Below are positions 52,876-59,838 of a DNA stretch of 64,000 nt, in pieces. This DNA comes from Acidovorax sp. NCPPB 3576 (GTDB lineage Bacteria; Pseudomonadota; Gammaproteobacteria; Burkholderiales; Burkholderiaceae_C): contig NZ_CP097267.1 of the NCBI RefSeq assembly GCF_028473605.1, positions 934,501-998,500 on the forward strand. Reading direction: 5' to 3'. The notes below the pieces were generated by a model, which saw only the letters and a list, made by a program, of their open reading frames with translations, made no database searches and was not told where the DNA came from. Numbering within the stretch: position 1 is the first letter of the stretch; each line of letters begins with the position of its first letter. Position numbers and translations under genes: made by a program.

Positions 52876-53922
52876 CTAGCCGGCGCTTTGGTCGCCGGTC
52901 AGGTTCAGGAAGTGGTCCAGCATGTGGAAGTGGTCTTCGAAAAAAGCCTCTTCCATCGCCGCCAGTGCCGCGATCGGTATCCACTGCACCTGCATGGCGT
53001 CGTCGTCGGCCTGCACGGCGGGGAAGGGCGCATCGCCCAGGTCGAAGTAGTGGGCGTGCGTGATGGTGCGCCCGCGCTGGCTGCGGTCCGGGTGGTCGAA
53101 GACGGCGGTGGCGCGCAGCGCGCGGCGCAGGGTGGCATCGGCCACGTCGCAATGCGTTTCTTCGGCCAGCTCGCGCAGGCATGACTGCCACAGCGTTTCG
53201 CGCTGCTCGATGAAACCGCCGGGCATGGCCAGCTGGCCCTTGCCCGGGGCGTGCGCGCGGCGGATGACCAGCACGTGGTCCTGGCAGCGCAGTACCGCGT
53301 CCACCGTCACGAACACCGGCGGGTACGGCGCCTGCGCCCACGACTCGCGGTAGCTGCGCAGCACGCGCCATTCTTCCTGCAGGGCCGCGTAGTGCGGCTG
53401 CTGGGCGAACACGTCCAGGAATTCGAGCGTGCTGGCCGGCATCTGGTCGGCCAGGGCGCCGAGCGCCGTCAGCACGCCCTGGGGCGCCGCGCCGAAGTAC
53501 GCGTCGCGGATGGCGGTGGCATCGATGCTGCCCTGCCGGTCCATGGGGATCAGCGACCAGCCGGGGAAGGCGTCCAGGTAGCTGCTGGTCGCGTCCTTGA
53601 AATGGCCCACCAGGCCGATGCGCGCATCGGGCAGCACGTGCGTGGACACGGCGCGCAGCACTGCGGCCACCCACAGGGCCTCGTTGTAGTGGTCGCGCAC
53701 GGGCAGCACGGTCAGCCGGGCCCGGTCGGCCTCGGGCAGGGCATTGCGCAGCATGGCTTCGCGCTCGGCCCAGGTGAACGGGTTCTTGGGCGAGCGGGCC
53801 TGCCAGGCCGAGCCCATGACCACGATCACGTTTTTGGCGCTGTCCAGCGCGCGCTGCAAAAGGGCCAGGTGGCCGTTGTGGACGGGCTCGAAGCGGCCGA
53901 TGTAGATGGCGGTGTCGTACAT
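52876..53922 (-). CDS. nadM: bifunctional NMN adenylyltransferase / Nudix hydrolase
   Basis: A 348-residue fusion. Residues 1-180 are a nucleotidyltransferase (YIGRFEPVHNGHLALLQRAL with the HxGH-type HNGH; IDATAIRDAYF as the ISSTxxR equivalent), making NAD from NMN and ATP. The C-terminal half is a Nudix domain with box GGFIEQRETLWQSCLREL then AEET, likely an ADP-ribose pyrophosphatase. This is the NadM-Nudix architecture known from Francisella and cyanobacteria. ATG 53922 starts the conserved region. It belongs to the NAD block but is separated from nadE by 231 bp containing a dispersed repeat. Confidence 0.92.
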   Translation of the reverse strand: MYDTAIYIGRFEPVHNGHLALLQRALDSAKNVIVVMGSAWQARSPKNPFTWAEREAMLRNALPEADRARLTVLPVRDHYNEALWVAAVLRAVSTHVLPDARIGLVGHFKDATSSYLDAFPGWSLIPMDRQGSIDATAIRDAYFGAAPQGVLTALGALADQMPASTLEFLDVFAQQPHYAALQEEWRVLRSYRESWAQAPYPPVFVTVDAVLRCQDHVLVIRRAHAPGKGQLAMPGGFIEQRETLWQSCLRELAEETHCDVADATLRRALRATAVFDHPDRSQRGRTITHAHYFDLGDAPFPAVQADDDAMQVQWIPIAALAAMEEAFFEDHFHMLDHFLNLTGDQSAG

Positions 53923-54066
53923 GTGTGTTCCGGTTGGGCGCCCCGCGCCGTGAGCGGCGCCATCGGGGCTGCTGGGAATGTAGCCGGCATGGCCGGTGCG
54001 GGCGGCGGGCAGGGCGAATGCGCCGGCCGCCCTGCTTCGGCGGCAGTGCGGTCGATTCATTAATTT

Positions 54067-54115
54067 GCTACAAAAATAATAGCGATATGCCCTAGTGTTG
54101 ATTGCGCTGGAGGCC
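54067..54115. repeat. dispersed stem-loop repeat, copy D
   Basis: A 49-bp element: GCTAC-N7-ATAGC imperfect stem, ATGCCCTAGTG, and end GCGCTGGAGGCC. It matches the element at 8631-8679 at 41 of 49 positions. It lies in the gap between nadE (3' end) and nadM (5' end). Confidence 0.7.
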
Positions 54116-54153
54116 AATTTGATGCAAAGCCTTCTGGGGCGCAGGCCACGGCC

Positions 54154-55857
54154 TCACACATACCGTGCGGCAATCGGCATCTGCCGCCCGGTGCCGAAGG
54201 CCTTGGCCCGCAAGCGCACGATGGGCGGGGCCTGGCGCCGCTTGTATTCGCTGCGCGCCACCAGCATGCGCACGCGGTGCGCCAGGGCCCGGCCGTCCGC
54301 GCTGGCCTGCAGCTGGCGCGCGAAGGCCTGCGCGGTGGCGTACTCCGCGCGCGACAGGCCATCGCCCTCGATGAGCAGCTTGAGGATCTCGTCCAGCACC
54401 GGGTAGGGCGGCAGGCTGTCGTCGTCCTTCTGGCCCGGGGCGAGCTCGGCCGAGGGCGCCTTGTCGATGATGGCCTGGGGAATGATCTCGCGCCCCGCGT
54501 TCTCGTTCACGTGGCGCGACAGCTCGAACACCTCGGTCTTGTACAGATCGCCCAGCAGGCCCAGGCCGCCGTTGGTGTCGCCGTACAGCGTGCAGTAGCC
54601 CACCGAGAGTTCCGACTTGTTGCCGGTGGTGAGCAGCAGGTGGCCGAAGGCGTTCGAATACTCCATCAGCGTCGTGCCGCGGATGCGCGCCTGCACGTTC
54701 TCCAGCGGTAGCCCGCGCAGCGGCTGCCCGAAGCTGGTCTCGAACTGCGCGGAAAAGCCCGCCACCAGGTCCGCGATGGGGTGGGTGTGCAGCACCACGC
54801 CCAGGTTGCGGCACAGCTGCACCGAATCGTCCACCGAGCCGCTCGACGAAAACCGCGAGGGCATGGTGATGCCCACGACGTTCTCCTGCCCCAGCGCCTC
54901 GGCCGCCAGCGCCAGCGTGAGTGCGCTGTCGATGCCGCCCGAGCTGCCCACCACCGCCTGCGTGAACCCGCAGCGGCGCGCGTAGTCCCGCAGGCCCAGT
55001 ACGATCTGCTGGCGGTAGAACGCCATGGTGGGCAGGCCCTCTCGCGGCACGGGCGGCAGGTCGGTGCCGTCCAGCCGGGCGAAGTGGCCGTTGTCCAGCA
55101 GTTGCACGGTGGAGACGTCCTCCTCGAAGCGGCGCGATTCGAACACCACGCCGTCCTCGGGCTCGACCGCGAAGGAGGCGCCGTCATAAACCAGCTGGTC
55201 GTGTCCGCCGACCTGGTTCACATAGACGATGGGCAGGCCGTGCCGCCGCGCCGCATCGCCGAACACCTGGTGGCGCAGTTCGCGCTTGCCGATGTGGCTG
55301 GGGCTGGCGTTGATGCTCACCACCAGGTCGGGCGCGGCATCGGCCATGCGCTGGAAGGGGTTGGTCTGGTAGTCGGCTCCGCCGTCGTTCCAGCCGTCCT
55401 CGCACACGATGAACCCCACCTGCGAGGTGCCGATGCGCAGCACCTTGGCCACATCCGGGCCGGGCTCGAAATGCCGGCGCTCGTCGAAGACGTTGTAGGT
55501 GGGCAGCAGCTGCTTGGCATACGACAGCCGCACCTCGCCCGCCCGCAGCACCCGCAGCGCGTTCAGCAGCCGCTTGCCCGGCCCCGGCGTGCGCACCGGC
55601 ATGCCGACCACCCAGTGCAGCGCGGGCAGGCCGGCCGACGCCTGGCACAGCCGGGCCAGGCCCGCGTCCAGCCGTTCGAGAAAGGCGGGCTCCTCCAGCA
55701 GGTCGCCGGGGTAGTAGCCGCACAGCGACAGCTCGGAGAACACCACCAAGTCGGACTGGGCGGCGGCGGCCTGCTGCGCGGCGGCGATCATGCGTTCGAC
55801 GTTGCCTTCGATGTCGCCCACGGTGAGATTGAGCTGGGCCAGGGTGATGCGGAGCAT
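54154..55857 (-). CDS. nadE: glutamine-dependent NAD+ synthetase
   Basis: A 567-residue two-domain enzyme. The N-terminal nitrilase-type glutaminase has the triad Glu in VVFSELSLCGYYPGD, Lys in YAKQLLPTYNVFDERR and Cys in VGFIVCEDGWN. The C-terminal synthetase has the PP-loop VGSSGGIDSALTLALAAEAL and TTGNKSELSVGYCTLYGD. It amidates deamido-NAD to NAD. ATG 55857 has AAGGA upstream. It lies 68 bp after pncB, so pncA-pncB-nadE is likely one transcript. Confidence 0.97.
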   Translation of the reverse strand: MLRITLAQLNLTVGDIEGNVERMIAAAQQAAAAQSDLVVFSELSLCGYYPGDLLEEPAFLERLDAGLARLCQASAGLPALHWVVGMPVRTPGPGKRLLNALRVLRAGEVRLSYAKQLLPTYNVFDERRHFEPGPDVAKVLRIGTSQVGFIVCEDGWNDGGADYQTNPFQRMADAAPDLVVSINASPSHIGKRELRHQVFGDAARRHGLPIVYVNQVGGHDQLVYDGASFAVEPEDGVVFESRRFEEDVSTVQLLDNGHFARLDGTDLPPVPREGLPTMAFYRQQIVLGLRDYARRCGFTQAVVGSSGGIDSALTLALAAEALGQENVVGITMPSRFSSSGSVDDSVQLCRNLGVVLHTHPIADLVAGFSAQFETSFGQPLRGLPLENVQARIRGTTLMEYSNAFGHLLLTTGNKSELSVGYCTLYGDTNGGLGLLGDLYKTEVFELSRHVNENAGREIIPQAIIDKAPSAELAPGQKDDDSLPPYPVLDEILKLLIEGDGLSRAEYATAQAFARQLQASADGRALAHRVRMLVARSEYKRRQAPPIVRLRAKAFGTGRQMPIAARYV

Positions 55858-55925
55858 GGGTGGTTTCCTTGGGGGTTTGCGTCGATGGGCCCGCGGTGCG
55901 GTGCCGTGCGTGGAGTGCGGTGGGG

Positions 55926-57116
55926 TTATTCGGGCCGCACGTTGAACACCTGCCGCAGGTACGCCAGGTAGGTCTCGTCGTCGCACAGCGTCTTGCCCGG
56001 GCTGTCCGAGAGCTTGGCCACCGGCTGGCCGTTGGCGTGGGTGATCTTCATCACGATGTTGAGCGGCGCCACGCCCATGTCGTTGGTCAGTTGCGTGCCG
56101 ATGCCGAAGCCCAGTTGCACCCGGTCGCTGAAATGGCGGTGCAGCGACAGCGCCTTGTCCACGTTCAGCCCGTCCGAGAACACCAGCCGCTTGGTGTGCG
56201 CATCGATGCGCAGGCGGGCATAGTGCGCCAGCGCCTTCTCGCCCCAGGCCACCGGATCGCCCGAATCGTGGCGCAGGCCGTCGAACAGCTTGGCGAAGTA
56301 CAGGTCGAAGTCGGCCAGGAAGGCGTCCATGCCCACCGTGTCGGTCAGCGCGATCCCCAGGTCGCCCCGGTACTCCTGCACCCAGTCCTCCAGCGCGGCT
56401 TTTTGAAAGTCGCGCAGCCGCACGCCCAGGGCCTGGTAGGTCTGCAAATACTCGTGCGCCATGGTGCCGATGGGCACCAGGTTCAGGTCGCGCGCCAGCA
56501 TCACGTTGGAAGTGCCCTTGAACCACTGCGGCGCCTGCTGTGCGAAGGCCTGCACCACCTCGCGCTGCCACGCGCCGCTGTAGCGCCGGCGCAGCCCGAA
56601 ATCGAACATCTCGAACGGGTGCGTGCGCTCGGGCTCGCCCGAGAGCGCCTGCACGTGCGCGATCTTGTCCGCCAGCCGGCGGCGGCCCTCGGCCAGCGCC
56701 GTGGCCGGGTCGAAGCGTCGGAAATACAGCTCGTTCACGATCGCCAGCACGAAGATCTCGAAGCCCATCACGTGCACCTGCGGGCCGCGCGCCACGATGT
56801 GCAGATCGCCCCCCTCGGCCCGCGCCTCGATGAACGCGCGCTGGAACTGGAACAGGCGCAGGAAGTCCACGAAGTCGCTTTTGATGAAGCGCAGGCCCGC
56901 CAGGTAATCCAGCTCGCCGGGAGAGAACCGCAGCGTGCACAGCGCGTCGAGCGCCGTATTCACCTCGCCCAGCAGATCGGCCAGCGGATAGTCCGGCCGG
57001 TTGCGGCACACGAAGCGGTATTCGGCCTGCGTCTGCGGGTGGCTGTGCAGCAGTGCCTGCCACATCGTGAACTTGTACAGGTCGGTATCGAGCAGGCTGG
57101 TGATGACGGGTTGCAT
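55926..57116 (-). CDS. pncB: nicotinate phosphoribosyltransferase
   Basis: A 396-residue enzyme turning nicotinate and PRPP into nicotinate mononucleotide. It starts [20 protein letters not shown], and has [36 protein letters not shown] followed by the active-site His in [22 protein letters not shown] and [12 protein letters not shown]. Length matches E. coli PncB. ATG 57116 gives the conserved start although an in-frame extension is open upstream. Product feeds NadM/NadE encoded in the same block. Confidence 0.97.
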   Translation of the reverse strand: MQPVITSLLDTDLYKFTMWQALLHSHPQTQAEYRFVCRNRPDYPLADLLGEVNTALDALCTLRFSPGELDYLAGLRFIKSDFVDFLRLFQFQRAFIEARAEGGDLHIVARGPQVHVMGFEIFVLAIVNELYFRRFDPATALAEGRRRLADKIAHVQALSGEPERTHPFEMFDFGLRRRYSGAWQREVVQAFAQQAPQWFKGTSNVMLARDLNLVPIGTMAHEYLQTYQALGVRLRDFQKAALEDWVQEYRGDLGIALTDTVGMDAFLADFDLYFAKLFDGLRHDSGDPVAWGEKALAHYARLRIDAHTKRLVFSDGLNVDKALSLHRHFSDRVQLGFGIGTQLTNDMGVAPLNIVMKITHANGQPVAKLSDSPGKTLCDDETYLAYLRQVFNVRPE

Positions 57117-57124
57117 GGCGATTG

Positions 57125-57178
57125 CTATGTTTTTAGGAGTGAATGCCGGGAGCGAACATGCGCTAGAGGCTGATTTCA
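57125..57178. repeat. possible degenerate dispersed repeat, copy E
   Basis: TTGCTATG at the left and ATGCGCTAGAGGCTGATTT at the right resemble the two ends of copy D (TTTGCTAC and TTGCGCTGGAGGCCAATTT). The middle is not alignable. It spans the pncB leader and the last codons of pncA. Weak match. Confidence 0.3.
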
Positions 57179-58038
57179 TCGCTGCGAGCCAGGTGCGCCC
57201 CCTGGGCCCGCATCGCACCGAGAAAGTCCTGCTGCTGCGCCTCGAACCCGCTCACGGGCGACATGCAGTCGGTCAGCAGCACGAGACGGTCGGCCCGCCA
57301 GCCCGGCTGCAGGCGGGGCAGGTGCTGCACGATGTGCTCGGTGGTGGCGCGCACGCAGTGGCTGCCGGCCTCGCCCGCGACGATGAGGCGGTCCGCCGCC
57401 CCGAGCGCGTGGAGCAGCCGCGTGTTGAGTGCCGTGGCGGGGTCGTCGGCATCGGGCACCTCGGCCTCGATGGCGCTGTAGTGTTCGGTCCAGGGGTTGG
57501 TGCCCTTGAACACGTTCTGCACCGCGCGCTGGCGCTGCGCCTGCCACGCGCCGCAGGCCGCCAGCACGTCGGCGTGCACGCCGTGGCCCCAGCCACCGAT
57601 CTCGCAGTGCACGGGCCACACCATCAGCGTGTAGCGGCTTTGCGATTCCAGCGCGTCCAGGTAGGCCAGCACGCGGGGCAGCGCCGCCGCATCGCGCGGG
57701 GCGAACGCGCCGGCGCGCACCTGCGCTGCGGTGATGGGGGTGAACGGGCCGACCTCGCCGCCGTCGCCCTGGCGCCAGAACGGGGGGTGCGCCACGTCGT
57801 AGCGCTGGTGCGAATCGAGCGTGACGGTGATGGCCTCCAGCGCTTCGCCATGGCGGCGGATGAAGGCCGCCAGGCGCTGCATGTCGGCATGCGCGCCGGG
57901 CACGGGCAAGGCGGGTGCAACGGATTGTCCGGTGAGCGGGTGCGACGGCTGCCAATCGGGGGGCAGGTCGCAGAAATCGTTCTGGGGGTCGATCACCAGC
58001 AGCTGGGTCGTCAAGGGGCGGTTCATGGAGCGGGTCAT
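57163..58038 (-). CDS. pncA: nicotinamidase (PncA-like cysteine hydrolase)
   Basis: A 291-residue isochorismatase-fold hydrolase. Catalytic Asp is in [14 protein letters not shown], the nucleophile Cys in [16 protein letters not shown], and the region [20 protein letters not shown] corresponds to the third part of the site. It would convert nicotinamide to nicotinate, the substrate of PncB encoded 46 bp downstream. It is longer than E. coli PncA (about 210 residues). GAGGA precedes ATG 58038. Its last codons may come from a degenerate repeat. Confidence 0.85.
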   Translation of the reverse strand: MTRSMNRPLTTQLLVIDPQNDFCDLPPDWQPSHPLTGQSVAPALPVPGAHADMQRLAAFIRRHGEALEAITVTLDSHQRYDVAHPPFWRQGDGGEVGPFTPITAAQVRAGAFAPRDAAALPRVLAYLDALESQSRYTLMVWPVHCEIGGWGHGVHADVLAACGAWQAQRQRAVQNVFKGTNPWTEHYSAIEAEVPDADDPATALNTRLLHALGAADRLIVAGEAGSHCVRATTEHIVQHLPRLQPGWRADRLVLLTDCMSPVSGFEAQQQDFLGAMRAQGAHLARSDEISL

Positions 58039-58078
58039 GGAGCAAGGTCCTCGGTGCGATGGATGCAGTCTATTCCTG

Positions 58079-58099
58079 TTAGTTTGACTTTGCAACTAA
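58079..58099. promoter_or_regulatory. candidate NrtR operator
   Basis: TTAGTT-N9-AACTAA, a perfect 6-bp palindrome spanning 21 bp, lies between divergent pncA (start 58038) and nrtR (start 58218). NrtR sites are palindromes of about this length upstream of NAD genes; the assignment rests on position and symmetry. Confidence 0.6.
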
Positions 58100-58217
58100 G
58101 TGGATTGAAAGGCATTGTCAGAAAATGAAAGGCCGGTCGATGCGGCCTGATGGGTGGCATCTGCATTGCGCGAGTGGTAGGCTCGTTCGTCCGATCCTGC
58201 ACATAACTATCCCATCG

Positions 58218-58898
58218 ATGTCCTCTGCCGCCTCGACCACCGTCATCTGCACCGTGGATACCGTGCTGCTCACGCTGCAGGGCGGCGCGCTGCACGTGCT
58301 GCTCGTGCGCCGCGACAAGGCCCCTTATGCCGGCGCGTGGGCTTTGCCGGGGGGCTACATCCACGCGCAGGACGATGCCGATGCCCAGGCCAGCGCCGCA
58401 CGCGTGCTGCGCGAGAAGGCCGGGCTGCAAAGCCCTTACCTGGAGCAGCTCGCCACGTTCTCGGGCCTGGCGCGCGACCCGCGGGGCTGGTCGCTGGCGG
58501 TGGCCTATTGCGCGCTCGTCCCTGGTGAAGCGCTGCAAGGCCTGCCGCCGCGGCAGGGCGTGAAGCTCGTGCCGGTCGATGCCTTGCAGCCGTTGCCGTT
58601 CGACCACCGCGCCATGGTGGATGCGGCGCTGGCGCGCGTGCGCAACAAGAGCCTGTATTCCTCGCTGCCCGTGCACCTGTGTGGCGAGTTGTTCACGCTG
58701 CCGCAACTGCAGGCCGTGTACGAGGCGGTGCTGGGCGAGCCGCTCAACAAGGTCAGCTTTCGCCGCAAGATGGACGAGCTGGACATGCTCGAACCCGCTC
58801 CTGGCATGGTGCAAGGCGGCGCCCACCGGCCCGCGCAGATGTACCGCCTGCGGCCCGCGTTCCGCAAGGCACTGGCGCTGTCGCCGCGCGCGCTTTGA
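58218..58898 (+). CDS. nrtR: Nudix-related transcriptional regulator NrtR
   Basis: A 226-residue regulator with an N-terminal Nudix fold (DTVLLTLQGGALHVLLVRRD, GAWALPGGYIHAQDDADAQA) and a C-terminal winged helix (LFTLPQLQAVYEAVLGEPLN, KVSFRRKMDELDML). The Nudix box is degenerate: the REUxEE catalytic core reads VLREKAGL, so it should bind but not hydrolyse its ligand, as expected for NrtR, an ADP-ribose-responsive repressor of NAD genes. ATG 58218 is chosen over the open upstream frame. It is divergent from pncA-pncB-nadE. Confidence 0.9.
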   Translation: MSSAASTTVICTVDTVLLTLQGGALHVLLVRRDKAPYAGAWALPGGYIHAQDDADAQASAARVLREKAGLQSPYLEQLATFSGLARDPRGWSLAVAYCALVPGEALQGLPPRQGVKLVPVDALQPLPFDHRAMVDAALARVRNKSLYSSLPVHLCGELFTLPQLQAVYEAVLGEPLNKVSFRRKMDELDMLEPAPGMVQGGAHRPAQMYRLRPAFRKALALSPRAL

Positions 58899-58902
58899 AC
58901 GG

Positions 58903-58926
58903 AAAAAAGCCCCTTGCGGGGCTTTG
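58903..58926. terminator. bidirectional intrinsic terminator
   Basis: AAAGCCCC-TTGC-GGGGCTTT, an 8-bp perfect stem just after nrtR. The A-run on the left gives a six-T tail for minus-strand transcription, so it ends the hemerythrin-domain gene well and nrtR more weakly. Confidence 0.8.
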
Positions 58927-58948
58927 GGGGAAATGAACCGCAAATGCG

Positions 58949-59395
58949 TCAGGCCGCGACTGCCTTGGCTTCGTCGTAGGTCTTCAAGTATTGCTGGGCC
59001 AGTTCGGTCTTCTGCTTTTCGGTGAGCAGCTTGCCGGCCATCTGAAAGAAGCGGTGTTCCTCTTCCTCCAGATGGTGGCGCACCTTCTCGCCCAGCTTCC
59101 TGGCCACCGCCAGCCAGGCGGAGCTGCCCGGGTCGGCGGCCTCCAGGTCTTCGACCAGTTCGTCGAGCGCGTGGTGTTCCGCAATGGCGTGGCGCGACAG
59201 GTCGATGCCGGCATCGTGTTCCATCAGCGGGCGATAGAAGTGGCGGTCCTCGGCCAGCTCATGGGCGGCCAACTCGCGCTTGAGTTCGGTGAACCGCTCG
59301 TGACGCTCCGGGGTGTCGCCGCTGGTGGCCTCCACCTGGCGGACCATGTCGCGCTGCCGCTCGTGGCTCTCGCGCAGGGCTTCGAAGATGTTCAT
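58949..59395 (-). CDS. hemerythrin HHE cation-binding domain protein
   Basis: A 148-residue helical protein with the His/Glu ligand pattern of hemerythrins: LRESHERQRDM, HELAEDRHFYRPLMEHD, HAIAEHHALDELVEDLE and RHHLEEEEHRFFQMAGK. Such proteins bind a di-iron centre and have been linked to O2/NO sensing or iron and oxidative stress. It is a soluble stand-alone domain, encoded 14 bp downstream of the DUF1328 gene on the same strand. Confidence 0.88.
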   Translation of the reverse strand: MNIFEALRESHERQRDMVRQVEATSGDTPERHERFTELKRELAAHELAEDRHFYRPLMEHDAGIDLSRHAIAEHHALDELVEDLEAADPGSSAWLAVARKLGEKVRHHLEEEEHRFFQMAGKLLTEKQKTELAQQYLKTYDEAKAVAA

Positions 59396-59409
59396 GCGCG
59401 GTGCCCGCC

Positions 59410-59595
59410 TTACTTGATGGCCTTGCGCGCAGCGCCGATGCCCAGGACGGCCAGCACCACGAACACGACGGCGATGACCAGGAAGATGAAGAACAGGATC
59501 TTGGCGATGCCCGCAGCGCCTGCGGCGACCCCGGTGAACCCCAGCGCGCCGGCGATGAGGGAAATGATGGCGAAGACGATGGCGTATTTCAACAT
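59410..59595 (-). CDS. DUF1328 small membrane protein
   Basis: A 61-residue protein of two TM helices: [20 protein letters not shown] and [20 protein letters not shown], the whole of the DUF1328 (YtjA) family. Members are often stress-induced; no molecular function is established. Probably co-transcribed with the hemerythrin-domain gene. The 243 bp upstream, to the ankyrin gene end, shows no other gene. Confidence 0.85.
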   Translation of the reverse strand: MLKYAIVFAIISLIAGALGFTGVAAGAAGIAKILFFIFLVIAVVFVVLAVLGIGAARKAIK

Positions 59596-59838
59596 GGTGA
59601 GAACTCCGGTGGGATGAGGTATGGAGCGATCATTTCAGCGCGGCCGCGGCACGGGCGTCAGCAGAGCGGGGCTGCGGCTGTAGGAAAGGTGCGCAGGCAA
59701 GACGGCGCAGACGGCGCAGGGCGGCAAAGGACTTCTTCTGCCCGTCGCACCCGTTCAGCAGCTGCGCAGGTCAAGCCATGGCCGCAATTGGCCGTACTGG
59801 CGATGGGTGACCCGCGGCACGTGGCGGCCGTTTGCGGC

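Noticed and set aside
55858..57063. Apparent fusion of nadE with a long upstream extension
   Set aside because: The extension is pncB read in another frame; nadE starts at 55857 with its own ribosome site.
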